DNA from: Novipirellula herctigrandis
GTDB taxonomy: Bacteria > Planctomycetota > Planctomycetia > Pirellulales > Pirellulaceae
Assembly: GCA_007859835.1 (NCBI GenBank)
Contig: SJPJ01000001.1
Coordinates: forward strand, 1,487,095-1,551,094
Direction of reading: 5' to 3'
Length of the DNA stretch: 64,000 nt
The position numbers were made by a program, and so were the translations under genes. This document shows, piece after piece, positions 24,663 to 34,022 of this stretch. How positions within the stretch are numbered: the first letter of the stretch is position 1; the number at the start of each line of letters is the position of its first letter. The notes under the pieces are model-generated. The model had not been told where the DNA came from and did not search any database. It worked only from the letters and a program-made list of their open reading frames with translations.

Positions 24663-27600
24663 ATGGCCACGGTATTGTCAGCAACCACCCCCGATAGCCC
24701 CACATCCGACCCCGCGCTTGAACGAGTGAACGCGCAACACGGTGTCGAGTACGCAAGAACCCAGTTCGGCAATAAGTTAGGCCGCACCGAAAGCGGTTTG
24801 AAGATCGAAACGAAGTTTTGTCCCGATGATGGCAAGACGCCGTTCGCAACGACCAAATGGGATCAGCGAAGCGCCTCGATCAAGGACGAATCAGGCAAGG
24901 CTCTGTTCGAGCAAAACAACTGCGAAGTCCCCGCGTTTTGGACCCAATTAGCGACGAATGTCGTTGTATCAAAGTACTTCTACGGCGACCCTAGTAACAC
25001 GGAGGAGCGTGAGCGAAGTGTTCGTCAATTGATCCACCGGGTTACTCGCACGATCACCGATTGGGGACTCCAAGACGGCTACTTCGAATCACCTGAAGAC
25101 GGCGAAAATTTTTACCGTGACCTGACGTGGCTATGTTTGCACCAACATGGTGCCTTCAACAGTCCCGTTTGGTTCAACGTCGGGCTGCATACTCAATACG
25201 GTGTCACCGGCGACAAGTGCAATTGGCACTGGAACGAAGCCGAGCAAACGACCGCTCAACCCGAAAACCCCTACGAGTATCCGCAAGGGTCAGCATGTTT
25301 CATCCAATCGGTGGACGACAACATGGAAGACATCATGCGGTTAGCTTGCAGCGAAGCGATGTTGTTCAAATTCGGCTCGGGGACGGGTACCGACTTGTCA
25401 ACGATTCGGTCGCAACGCGAATTATTGTCCGGTGGTGGCACACCGTCGGGCCCGCTTTCGTTCATGCGTGTTTACGATTCGATCGCTGGCGTTGTTAAAA
25501 GTGGCGGCAAGACTCGCCGTGCCGCGAAGATGCAGTCGCTGAAAGTGTGGCATCCCGATGTGCTTGAATTTATTGAGTGCAAATGGAATGAAGAAAAGAA
25601 GGCTCACGCTTTGATCCGCGAAGGCTACGAGTCGAACTTCAACGGCGAAGCTTACAGCAGCGTTTGTTTCCAAAACGCCAACTTGTCGGTGCGTGTGACG
25701 GACGATTTCATGGAAACGGTCCGTGACAAAAAGACGTTCCAAACTCGATGGATTGATTCAAAAACCGTCGGCGAAGCGCCACAATACGACGCTCGAGAAC
25801 TGCTCAATAAGATGGCCGAATGTGCATGGCATTGTGGCGACCCGGGCGTTCAGTACGACACGACGATCAACAAGTGGCATACCTGCCCCAACAGCGGTTC
25901 GATCAACGCGAGTAATCCGTGTAGCGAGTACATGTTCCTCGACGACACCGCTTGTAACCTAGCTTCGATCAATTTGATGAAATTCGTCGATAAAAGCGGC
26001 AAATTCAATGTCGAGCGATTCCGCGCTGCATCTCGATTGTTCTTTATCGCGCAAGAAATCTTGGTCGACCACGCCAGCTATCCAACTGAGCCGATCGCTC
26101 GCAATAGCCACAAATTCCGTCCTCTTGGGCTTGGCTATTCGAATCTAGGCAGTTTGATGATGACGGCCGGATTGGCTTACGATTCCGATTCTGCTCGCGG
26201 TATGTGTGGTTCGCTAACTGCACTACTTCATGGCGAAGCGAACCGAACCAGTGCCGAAATCGCCGGTGTTGTCCGTCCATTCGATGGCTACGCGGAAAAC
26301 GAAGTGCCGATGTTGAACGTGATGCAGATGCACCGCGATGCATGCGATTCCATCAACGACGAGGGCCCTGCGGAACTGAAACAGGCCGCTCAAGACCTTT
26401 GGGATGAAGTGCTCAAAATTGGCGAAAAATACGGTTTCCGTAACGCACAAGCGACCGTGCTAGCACCGACCGGCACAATCAGCTTCATGATGGACTGTGA
26501 CACGACTGGCATCGAGCCGGATATCGCATTGGTCAAATACAAGCAGCTCGCCGGCGGCGGGATGCTAAAGATCGTCAACCAAACCGTGAAATTGGGACTA
26601 AAGAAACTCGGTTACGACGAAGCTCAAATCGAAGGTATTTTGGCATTCATCGATGAACATGACACGATCGAAGGGGCACCGGATTTGGACCCCGAGCACT
26701 TGAAGGTGTTCGATTGTGCCTTCAAACCTGCCAACGGCGTTCGTAGTATCGCATGGCAAGCTCACGTATCGATGATGGCGGCGGCACAGCCGTTTTTGTC
26801 CGGTGCGATTAGCAAGACCGTCAACATGCCCAATGATGTCACACCAAAAGACATCGCTGACGCTTATTATTGGGGTTGGGAACTTGGCTTGAAGGCGATT
26901 GCCATTTACCGCGACGGCAGCAAGCAATCACAACCGCTCAATACGAAGCAAGACGACCAAGAAGATGAGAAGGCATCGGCCGGCACAACGACCAAGGTGG
27001 TTGAAAAGGTCGTCTACAAACCTCGCCGCGAACGTTTGCCCGACACGCGTCAAAGCTTGACCCATAAGTTCAGCATTTCAGGGCACGAAGGTTACTTGTG
27101 TGTTGGACTCTATCCTGATGGACGTCCAGGCGAAATGTTCATCACGATGGCCAAAGAAGGGTCGACGATCGGCGGGATCATGGACAGCTTTGGGACGGCA
27201 CTTTCGATCGCCCTTCAATACGGCGTACCACTCGAAGTACTTGTTAACAAATTCAGCCACACTCGATTTGAACCAATGGGGATGACGAGCAACAAGGACA
27301 TCCGCATTGCGAAGAGCGTTGTCGACTACATCGCGCGTTGGTTGGGATTGACGTTCATGAGCGGCAGTGGCGATTACTCGCCTTCGGCTAGTTCACCCGA
27401 AAAGTCCGGCAACGGTCCTGTGGCTCCAACAACCAACCGAGTGATCGAAGGGCTAAAAGAAGACGCCGGTGCTGCGGTTGCGATCGCTGAACGTGCAACT
27501 TTTTTAGCAAGTTTGCCAGAGTCGATCAGCAACGGCAATAACAATGGGCATGCCGCCACCAACGGACATAGCCGAGCGTTAGAGGACAACGATCCATCGG

Positions 27601-27734
27601 TCACCTCGCAAGGCGAACAATTCGCTCGGTTCCAAATGGATGCACCGTCATGTGACAATTGCGGATCCATCACTGTCCGCAATGGCAACTGTTACCTTTG
27701 CCACAACTGTGGCAATAGCATGGGCTGCAGCTAA
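24663..27734 (+). CDS. nrdJ: Vitamin B12-dependent (class II) ribonucleotide reductase
   Basis: The enzyme makes deoxyribonucleotides using adenosylcobalamin, with or without oxygen. I place the start at ATG 24663 (1023 residues); the frame runs open to 24570 but the extra residues are basic and unlike the family. Seen in order: FWxQLATNVVVSKYF (near N-terminus), GAFNSPVWFNVG, 'ACFIQSVDDNM', GTGTDLSTIR, SGGGTPSGPLSFMRVYD, GKTRRAAKM, NPCSEYMFLDDTACNLASIN (active-site Asn-x-Cys-x-Glu), 'LAPTGTISFMMDCDTTGIEPD' region, and MFITMAKEGSTIGGIMDSFG. The C-terminus is a zinc-ribbon-like PSCDNCGSITVRNGNCYLCHNCGNSMGC, including the Cys pair that re-reduces the active site. It is monocistronic between a NrdR-type operator and a strong terminator. 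Confidence 0.96.
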   Translation: MATVLSATTPDSPTSDPALERVNAQHGVEYARTQFGNKLGRTESGLKIETKFCPDDGKTPFATTKWDQRSASIKDESGKALFEQNNCEVPAFWTQLATNVVVSKYFYGDPSNTEERERSVRQLIHRVTRTITDWGLQDGYFESPEDGENFYRDLTWLCLHQHGAFNSPVWFNVGLHTQYGVTGDKCNWHWNEAEQTTAQPENPYEYPQGSACFIQSVDDNMEDIMRLACSEAMLFKFGSGTGTDLSTIRSQRELLSGGGTPSGPLSFMRVYDSIAGVVKSGGKTRRAAKMQSLKVWHPDVLEFIECKWNEEKKAHALIREGYESNFNGEAYSSVCFQNANLSVRVTDDFMETVRDKKTFQTRWIDSKTVGEAPQYDARELLNKMAECAWHCGDPGVQYDTTINKWHTCPNSGSINASNPCSEYMFLDDTACNLASINLMKFVDKSGKFNVERFRAASRLFFIAQEILVDHASYPTEPIARNSHKFRPLGLGYSNLGSLMMTAGLAYDSDSARGMCGSLTALLHGEANRTSAEIAGVVRPFDGYAENEVPMLNVMQMHRDACDSINDEGPAELKQAAQDLWDEVLKIGEKYGFRNAQATVLAPTGTISFMMDCDTTGIEPDIALVKYKQLAGGGMLKIVNQTVKLGLKKLGYDEAQIEGILAFIDEHDTIEGAPDLDPEHLKVFDCAFKPANGVRSIAWQAHVSMMAAAQPFLSGAISKTVNMPNDVTPKDIADAYYWGWELGLKAIAIYRDGSKQSQPLNTKQDDQEDEKASAGTTTKVVEKVVYKPRRERLPDTRQSLTHKFSISGHEGYLCVGLYPDGRPGEMFITMAKEGSTIGGIMDSFGTALSIALQYGVPLEVLVNKFSHTRFEPMGMTSNKDIRIAKSVVDYIARWLGLTFMSGSGDYSPSASSPEKSGNGPVAPTTNRVIEGLKEDAGAAVAIAERATFLASLPESISNGNNNGHAATNGHSRALEDNDPSVTSQGEQFARFQMDAPSCDNCGSITVRNGNCYLCHNCGNSMGCS

Positions 27735-27764
27735 CTCGCAATTGGCTAATGGAAAATCGCATGA

Positions 27765-27796
27765 AAGCCACCGGATCACTCCGGTGGCTTTTTTTG
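27765..27796 (+). terminator. Intrinsic terminator after nrdJ
   Basis: An 11-bp perfect stem (27765-27775 with 27780-27790), loop tcac, and a run of seven T (27789-27795). It lies 30 bases past the nrdJ stop and may also help end the convergent DUF218 gene. Confidence 0.93.
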
Positions 27797-27884
27797 CTGG
27801 AGCCCTCGCAGAGCAACATGCAACAACGAGGTTTACCAGCAACGGTGCTGAATCGGCAAATGGGTTCAACGAGAAAGCCGATCT

Positions 27885-28760
27885 CTATCGACCAACGATT
27901 TTTGCCAACCGTTCTTTTAACGCTCTTGAAAAAACCCCCATCGCGTCTGCTTTAGGGACGAGTGCACGGGGCGTCCACTCGTACGATGCCGGCGAATCGT
28001 AGCCGCACGGCAGCGGGATAAAATCAAGCCCCTGTGCTTCAGCTAACCGCATCGCTCGCCGCATGTGGAACGCACTGGTAACCAAACCAATCTTTCCTTT
28101 GGAAGGAAAGTCTTCGGGCGGCGAATGGAAAAATACAGCCAAGTTTTCCATTTCTTGCGTCGTGTTATGTCCGGGCACTTCAAAGATTGCCGCTGAAGGA
28201 ATTTTCAATGATTCGAGCATCATGCGGCCCGCTTTTGACGGCCCCAATTCGCTGACCGGCGAGGTGCCGGTGCAAATAATGCTTTGCGTTTGATCGGAAA
28301 ACCAATACTCGGCAGTCGAGAACATGCGTTGCCCAGCACGGCCAAGTTCCGGCACATCATCATACGCAATCGAGATCGCTCCACCCAAAACCACCAACGA
28401 TCGAAGCGGTACATCGGTAGCCGACAACGAATTGCGTGGCATTTCGACCGAGCCGATCATCATGGAAGCAACCGATCCGTTTCCTGTCAGCGTGACTAGC
28501 GAAAACAAACCTGCCATTGCGATTGCAGATCGTCGATTTCCGCAACCATAGAAGGTGATCATTGCGATCAGTGAAAACGTCCAGATCAACCCCACGGGCA
28601 TCACCAAGTCGGTCGCACACCCCGCCGCCATTTCAGCACCGTTGTAGCCCCACGTTCCTAAGGCAAAAACGAGATTCAACAGACCCCCGAAGGCAAACCC
28701 CGCGGCACTCGCCCGCAGGGGAGATTGGGAAACGGAAACTTTGGATTTGGGGTCGGTCAT
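27885..28760 (-). CDS. YdcF/ElyC-like DUF218 membrane protein
   Basis: The ATG at 28760 (MTDPKSKVS) gives 291 residues; the longer open frame upstream has no membrane-protein character. The first half has about four membrane helices (for example SAAGFAFGGLLNLVFALGTWGY, GLIWTFSLIAMITFYGC and AIAMAGLFSLVTLTG). The second half is the DUF218 domain: SLVVLGGAISIAYDDVPELGRAGQRM, IICTGTSP, ILE-type 'PSAAIFEVPGHNTTQEMENL', IGLVTSAFHMRRAM and FIPLPCGYDSP. E. coli relatives ElyC and SanA act in envelope polysaccharide handling; the catalytic role is not settled. The DUF218 part is predicted periplasmic. Convergent with nrdJ. Confidence 0.87.
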   Translation of the reverse strand: MTDPKSKVSVSQSPLRASAAGFAFGGLLNLVFALGTWGYNGAEMAAGCATDLVMPVGLIWTFSLIAMITFYGCGNRRSAIAMAGLFSLVTLTGNGSVASMMIGSVEMPRNSLSATDVPLRSLVVLGGAISIAYDDVPELGRAGQRMFSTAEYWFSDQTQSIICTGTSPVSELGPSKAGRMMLESLKIPSAAIFEVPGHNTTQEMENLAVFFHSPPEDFPSKGKIGLVTSAFHMRRAMRLAEAQGLDFIPLPCGYDSPASYEWTPRALVPKADAMGVFSRALKERLAKIVGR

Positions 28761-28970
28761 AAAGCGAAAAGGACAGTGTTTCGTGGGGAACCATAAATCC
28801 AGACTTTGACGGACAACTCGCTCGCCAAAACGATCAAGGTCGTTACAATGCAGCGGATAGACTTGTCGAAAATAGTATACTACGAGCAAAACTTAATTTA
28901 AGATCATGACGCGAGTGTACCCGCGCGCGATACTTTTTTAGAACTTTTCTTTGTAAATTTGGAGTGGCTG

Positions 28971-29825
28971 ATGCGTTGGCGTGGTCGTCGTCAGAGTGAG
29001 AATGTGGAAGATCGCCGTGGAGTAGGCGGGCCGGCCGTGGTCGGTGGCGGAATCGGTCTGATGATTATGGCTTTGTTTGTCGCCTTCCTTGGCGGCGATC
29101 CGAACAAAGTGATGCAACAGGCTCAGCAAGGAGCCCCGGCTGCTCAAGCTGGCGGCCAAGCAGAGTTGTCCGAAAAGGAAATCGAAGCAGGCGAGTTTTC
29201 GAAAACGGTTTTGGCCGATACCGAAGACGTCTGGAACGCTATCTTCAAGGAACAATTTGGCAAGGCTTACCCGCCCCCCACCATGGTACTATTTAGTGGC
29301 AAAGTTAAATCGGCGTGCGGTTTTGCTTCGAGTGCATCAGGACCATTCTATTGCCCGGCGGACCGCAAGCTCTATCTCGACACATCGTTCTTTGATCAAA
29401 TGGCCAAGGAACTTGGTGCCCCCGGCGACTTTGCACAAGCCTACGTGATCGCACACGAAGTTGGTCATCACGTGCAGAACTTAATGGGGCATACCCAATA
29501 TGTCGAAGAGGTTCGCCGAACGCGAAGCAAAACCGAAGCAAATGAAGCGTCCGTTCGATTGGAACTTCAAGCCGACTTTCTCGCAGGTGTGATGTTCCAC
29601 CATGCCCAATTGACCAAACAGATCCTCGAACCGGGGGATATCGAAGAGGGGTTACGTGCGGCTGCGGCGATTGGTGACGACCGCTTGCAACAACGAAGCC
29701 AAGGTTATGTCGTTCCGGAATCCTTCACCCATGGAACCAGCGAACAGCGGCTGACTTGGTTCATGAAGGGACTACAAACGGGCGACATTAACCAAGGCGA
29801 CACGTTTCAAGCCCAGGAATTGTAA
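28971..29825 (+). CDS. ypfJ: YpfJ-type neutral zinc metallopeptidase
   Basis: I choose the ATG at 28971, with GGAG 6 bases upstream, because the family begins MRWRGRRQSENVEDRRG. The 284-residue protein has one membrane anchor (VVGGGIGLMIMALFVAFLGG, about 25-44), then a linker of Gln/Ala and the peptidase domain: KSACGFASSASGPFYCPADRKLYLD, zinc motif HEVGHH and the downstream 'LELQADFLAGV' which supplies the third ligand. The active part faces the periplasm. slyX follows by 6 bases and the dipeptidyl peptidase gene by another 37, so this looks like a three-gene operon. Substrates of YpfJ proteins are not established. Confidence 0.93.
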   Translation: MRWRGRRQSENVEDRRGVGGPAVVGGGIGLMIMALFVAFLGGDPNKVMQQAQQGAPAAQAGGQAELSEKEIEAGEFSKTVLADTEDVWNAIFKEQFGKAYPPPTMVLFSGKVKSACGFASSASGPFYCPADRKLYLDTSFFDQMAKELGAPGDFAQAYVIAHEVGHHVQNLMGHTQYVEEVRRTRSKTEANEASVRLELQADFLAGVMFHHAQLTKQILEPGDIEEGLRAAAAIGDDRLQQRSQGYVVPESFTHGTSEQRLTWFMKGLQTGDINQGDTFQAQEL

Positions 29826-29831
29826 TCTTCA

Positions 29832-30056
29832 ATGCCCCCACAGCCTGATCTTGATGCTCGGTTGATTGAATTAGAGATTCACATTGCGCACTTACAACGC
29901 GTTATCGACCAATTGAACCAAGTCGTCACCGAGCAAGCCCTGCGGCAAGATCGGCTGCAAATTACGGTCACGCAATTGCAAGAAAAGATCAAACACATGA
30001 AAGCGGACAAAGAGCCTGCCAGCGATCCGCTTGACGAAAAGCCACCGCATTATTAG
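29832..30056 (+). CDS. slyX: SlyX family protein
   Basis: A 74-residue coiled-coil protein: LDARLIELEIHIAHLQRVIDQLNQVV followed by LQITVTQLQEKIKHM and the C-terminal family ending DEKPPHY. These are the SlyX hallmarks. Function is unknown in all bacteria. It lies 6 bases after the ypfJ gene, so translation is probably coupled. Confidence 0.9.
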   Translation: MPPQPDLDARLIELEIHIAHLQRVIDQLNQVVTEQALRQDRLQITVTQLQEKIKHMKADKEPASDPLDEKPPHY

Positions 30057-30093
30057 TTGCTCCACTTTGACCTCTGAACTCGACGTCTGCACC

Positions 30094-32385
30094 ATGATTC
30101 GCATTGATTGTTTTTCTTTCTTCGCAGGCTTGTTGGCCTGTTTCCCCGCGATCGCTCAAGAAGCCCCCGACGCGGTACAGACAAAACCGTCGCTTTCCAT
30201 CGAAACGATTTTTGAAGGCAGCGAATTTTCGGCGCAAAGCTACTCCGTTCGTTGGCTAGAAAACGACGGGCGACCGACCGCGTTCACCACGCTGAAACCC
30301 TCCGAAGCCTATCCAAAATTCAACGACATCATTCGCCATGATGCTGCGACGGGTGAAACGCAAGTGATGGTTGCCGCAGCGGAGCTCGTTCCTTCAGGCG
30401 AATCGGACCCTCTTTCGATCGACGACTACGCTTGGACCGCGGATCAAAATTTGTTGTTGATTTTTACGAATTCCAAGCGAGTGTGGCGAGTCAATTCACG
30501 AGGCGACTATTGGTTGCTCGATCGATCCAGCCGCCAACTTCGTAAACTCGGCGGCAGCGAAGGGAGTGAATCTTCGATGATGTTTGCCAAACTTTCACCA
30601 TCCGGGAAACAAGTGACATTTGTTCGCGACCGAAATCTCTATGTCGAAGACTTGCTGGACGACACTATCACGCCATTGACCTTCACAGATTCCGACACCA
30701 TCATCAATGGGACGACCGACTGGGTTTACGAAGAAGAGTTCCGGCTTCGCGATGCGTTTCAGTGGAGTCCTGATGGAAAGCGAATCGCGTTTTGGCAAAT
30801 CAACACCGAAGGCGTCGAAAAGTTTCCGCTCGTCAACAACACGGATTCGCTATACCCCAGAGTCACTTGGTTCGCTTATCCAAAAGCAGGAACACGGAAC
30901 CCTATTTGCCGCGTCGGTGTCGTTTCGCTTGAATCAAAAGCGACCATATGGATGGATCTGCCGGGGGACAATCGCGATCACTATGTCCCGTGGATCGATT
31001 GGATGCCGACGGAATCTGGAAACGACGAGAAAACCGCAAATTCGAGCCAACTGCTGATCCAACAACTCAACCGGCTTCAAAATACGAACAAACTATTCAT
31101 CGCGGACGCAAATTCGGGTTCCACAAAGCTCTTGATGACCGAAACCGACGACGCGTGGGTCGATGTTCACGACGAATTGCTTTGGTTTGATTCGGGAAAA
31201 CAATTCACTTGGGTCGGTGAACGCAGCGGTTGGCGTAAAATTTGTATCGTCGATGCGTCCTCAGGCATTTCAACATGGACGCCGCCGGGCGACTTGGACG
31301 TGATCCAATTGCTGCACGTGGACGAGGAAAACAAACGGCTCTATTTCATCGCCTCGCCAAACAACGCGACCGAGCGTTACTTGTACGGAGTCAAATTCGG
31401 TGGTGATGGCTTAAAACGAATCAGTCCCGCTGATGCCGACGGCACCCATTCCTACGACATTGCCCAAGATGGAAAGTTTGCCGTCCATACTTTCAGCCGC
31501 ACGGGATCACCGCCGGTGGTCGATCTCGTTTCATTGCCAACACACAATTCGATTCGGGTCCTAGAAGAAAATACCAAAGCACGCGAAAACGTGGCGGCGC
31601 TACCATCAATCGATACAGAGTTCTTTCGAGTCACAGTCAATGACGATGTGCAACTAGACGCGTGGTGTATGAAGCCAGCGAGTTTTGACCCATCGAAAAC
31701 GTACCCCTTGCTCGTTTATGTCTATGGTGAACCCGCTGGGTCGACGGTGACAAACCAATGGGGCGGCAGCACTTATTTATGGCACCGCATGTTGGCCGAG
31801 CGAGGATATGTGGTGATGAGTTTCGATAATCGGGGTGCGAAGGTCCCTCGTGGCCGTGAATTCCGCAAAAGTGTCTACGGCAAAATTGGCAGCATCGGAC
31901 CAAAAGACCAAGCCGACGCGGTTCGCCAAGTCCTTGCCGATCGCCCCTATTTAGACCCACAACGCGTTGGCATTTGGGGATGGAGCGGCGGTGGATCATC
32001 GACACTCCATGCGATGTTCAAATATCCCGACGTTTATAAAACCGGCATCGCTGTTGCACCGGTACCAAACCAGCGTTACTACGACACGATCTACCAAGAG
32101 CGATACATGGGATTGCCCCAGTCGAACGTCGATGGCTATCGCGAAGGTTCACCGATCAATTTTGCCGACGGTTTGAAGGGCGATTTGTTAATCATCCATG
32201 GAACCGGCGACGACAATTGTCACTATCAGACCGTCGAAATGTTGATCGACGAATTGGTGGCAAAGAACAAACCGTTCGACATGATGGCGTACCCAAATCG
32301 CTCGCATTCGATCAAAGAGCGGAAGGGGACCAAGCGTCACTTACGCGAACGGATGCTGCGATTCTTGGATGAGCACTTAAAGTAG
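30094..32385 (+). CDS. Secreted dipeptidyl peptidase IV-type serine peptidase (S9)
   Basis: The ATG at 30094 begins a signal peptide (MIRIDCFSFFAGLLACFPAIAQ), giving 763 residues. The N-terminal two-thirds is a beta-propeller of the DPPIV type and carries the DWVYEEEF motif, whose glutamates hold the substrate amino terminus. The C-terminal alpha/beta hydrolase has Ser631 in GWSGGGSS, Asp706 in HGTGDDNCH and His738 in NRSHSI. The GWS-Y-GG elbow of DPPIV is GWS-G-GG here. It should remove X-Pro or X-Ala dipeptides in the periplasm or outside. It ends the ypfJ-slyX operon and is convergent, 8 bases apart, with the sulfatase gene. Confidence 0.93.
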   Translation: MIRIDCFSFFAGLLACFPAIAQEAPDAVQTKPSLSIETIFEGSEFSAQSYSVRWLENDGRPTAFTTLKPSEAYPKFNDIIRHDAATGETQVMVAAAELVPSGESDPLSIDDYAWTADQNLLLIFTNSKRVWRVNSRGDYWLLDRSSRQLRKLGGSEGSESSMMFAKLSPSGKQVTFVRDRNLYVEDLLDDTITPLTFTDSDTIINGTTDWVYEEEFRLRDAFQWSPDGKRIAFWQINTEGVEKFPLVNNTDSLYPRVTWFAYPKAGTRNPICRVGVVSLESKATIWMDLPGDNRDHYVPWIDWMPTESGNDEKTANSSQLLIQQLNRLQNTNKLFIADANSGSTKLLMTETDDAWVDVHDELLWFDSGKQFTWVGERSGWRKICIVDASSGISTWTPPGDLDVIQLLHVDEENKRLYFIASPNNATERYLYGVKFGGDGLKRISPADADGTHSYDIAQDGKFAVHTFSRTGSPPVVDLVSLPTHNSIRVLEENTKARENVAALPSIDTEFFRVTVNDDVQLDAWCMKPASFDPSKTYPLLVYVYGEPAGSTVTNQWGGSTYLWHRMLAERGYVVMSFDNRGAKVPRGREFRKSVYGKIGSIGPKDQADAVRQVLADRPYLDPQRVGIWGWSGGGSSTLHAMFKYPDVYKTGIAVAPVPNQRYYDTIYQERYMGLPQSNVDGYREGSPINFADGLKGDLLIIHGTGDDNCHYQTVEMLIDELVAKNKPFDMMAYPNRSHSIKERKGTKRHLRERMLRFLDEHLK

Positions 32386-32393
32386 AACGACGA

Positions 32394-33932
32394 CTACTCG
32401 TAAGTCCATTTGATGAGCCAGGGGTCCTGCAAATCCTTTTGCATCGCCTTCATTTTATCCTGGTATTTCTTCAGCAAATCCGCGTGCCCCGTACTTTCCG
32501 CTAAATTCGTCATCTCGTTGGGGTCCGCTTGAATATCATACAACTCGAATGCAGGCCGATGGATGTAGGTATCAACCGTTTTGTTCCCATACGGCGCGTC
32601 AGGGCCTTTTTGGAATTGAGCCTGCCAGCTACTGGCAACCCATAAATCGGACGCAAACGGATAGGGCAGTGGATGGGCGATATTCCAAATCAACTTGTAA
32701 TGATCGTCCCGTACGACTCGCATCGGATAATACATTTGGATTTCGTGGAAAGTATGCGATGCAAAGATCGTGTCGTGATGCTTTTCAGTAGGATTCGCTA
32801 AACAGTGAAGCCAAGATTTGCCTTGGTAATTTGTGAATGGCATTCCTCCATTTCGGTTATCGCGAACGGCCTCATCTTCCTCCATCCAAAAGGTTCCTGG
32901 CTTGAGCGGATTCGTAGGACCGTTTGTCTTGTCATTCAACCCTCCTGCGTAGTCAAGCAGCGTCGGCGTGATATCAACGTGACTGATCAAAGCGTTTGAC
33001 TCGACGCCTCGTTCGGTTTGATACGGATCACGGACCACCATCGGCACTCGCAAGCCAGCTTCGTAGACCGTCGTCTTTCCGCCGGAAAATGCCATTCCGT
33101 GGTCGCTGGTAAAGACAATCAACGTCTTATCGTACAGGTCCGCTTCTTTGAGAATTTCAATCAAACGTCCAACACCTTGATCGATCCGGGCACAGGATTG
33201 GTAATACTGAGCAAGCTCCTCGCGAGTTTCGCGTGTATCGGGCAGGAACGCGGGAACAATCACATCATCGGGATCAAAAAAAACTTCGTTTACGCTTTCG
33301 TGAGATTTCCTTTCGGGCTTGTTACCGAACAGGTCCGGCTTCAGCTCGCTAGTCGATCGCTTATCGACACCTCCGCCGCGATGCGGATCCGAAGTTGCGA
33401 AATAGAGAAAGAAGGGTCGCGGATCGTCCTTGTCGGTCAAAAATTCTCGACTAGCCTCAGCCATTGTCACGGCGTTCCTGGTATCGCCTTTGAGGTACGT
33501 GTCATAGTGGTAGACCTTTTCCGGCGCAACATGGTATTTGCCGATTTGAGCCGTTCGGTAGCCCGCTCGAGCCATCACTCGCGGCAACGACAACGTGACG
33601 ACATCATGGAACGACGAAAATTTATGGTAATGATGTTGGTGACCAAATTGCCCATTGCGATGATTATGAACGCCGCTCATCACCACACTTCGGCTCGCAC
33701 TGCATGAGGCGGTCGTGGCAAAGGCGTTGCGAAAAATCAATCCGTCTGCAGCGATTGCATCAATGGAAGGGGACGCAGCAACCGTGTCGCCATAGCACCC
33801 CAATGTTGGGCTTTCATCGTCGGTGATAATAAACAACACATTTCGCTCGGCGGCATCGACGTGCCCCAGCCAGCCTAAACATGTCAAAAAGATCAAAATG
33901 ATTAAAAACCGATTCGTTTTGGATGTTCGCAT
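32394..33932 (-). CDS. Secreted Cys-type sulfatase
   Basis: Family sulfatases hydrolyse sulfate esters or sulfamates of polysaccharides. This 512-residue protein has a signal peptide (RFLIILIFLTCLGWLGHVDA). The metal-site start is NVLFIITDDESPTLGCYG (Asp38, Asp39). The formylglycine motif is CSASR (77-81) followed by GVHNHRNGQ, then GKYHVAPEKVY and TSDHGMAFSGGKTTVYEAGLRVPMVV. Ala instead of Pro after the Cys resembles the heparan N-sulfatase-like (SGSH) subgroup. The Cys is converted by formylglycine-generating enzyme, not found here. Substrate cannot be named from sequence; marine sulfated polysaccharides are likely for this lineage. Convergent with the DPPIV gene. Confidence 0.94.
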   Translation of the reverse strand: MRTSKTNRFLIILIFLTCLGWLGHVDAAERNVLFIITDDESPTLGCYGDTVAASPSIDAIAADGLIFRNAFATTASCSASRSVVMSGVHNHRNGQFGHQHHYHKFSSFHDVVTLSLPRVMARAGYRTAQIGKYHVAPEKVYHYDTYLKGDTRNAVTMAEASREFLTDKDDPRPFFLYFATSDPHRGGGVDKRSTSELKPDLFGNKPERKSHESVNEVFFDPDDVIVPAFLPDTRETREELAQYYQSCARIDQGVGRLIEILKEADLYDKTLIVFTSDHGMAFSGGKTTVYEAGLRVPMVVRDPYQTERGVESNALISHVDITPTLLDYAGGLNDKTNGPTNPLKPGTFWMEEDEAVRDNRNGGMPFTNYQGKSWLHCLANPTEKHHDTIFASHTFHEIQMYYPMRVVRDDHYKLIWNIAHPLPYPFASDLWVASSWQAQFQKGPDAPYGNKTVDTYIHRPAFELYDIQADPNEMTNLAESTGHADLLKKYQDKMKAMQKDLQDPWLIKWTYE

Positions 33933-33974
33933 TGTGGGTCGCTCGTTTTAAGGGTGGGTTGGAGGCGGGATGGC

Positions 33975-33980
33975 TATAAT
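33975..33980 (+). promoter_or_regulatory. Possible -10 box of the metallopeptidase-LRR gene
   Basis: A perfect TATAAT 42 bases upstream of the ATG at 34023. The -35 region is weak. Confidence 0.35.
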
Positions 33981-34022
33981 GAGTGAAAGTCCGTTTTTCA
34001 ATTCTAATGGATCCACCAAAGC

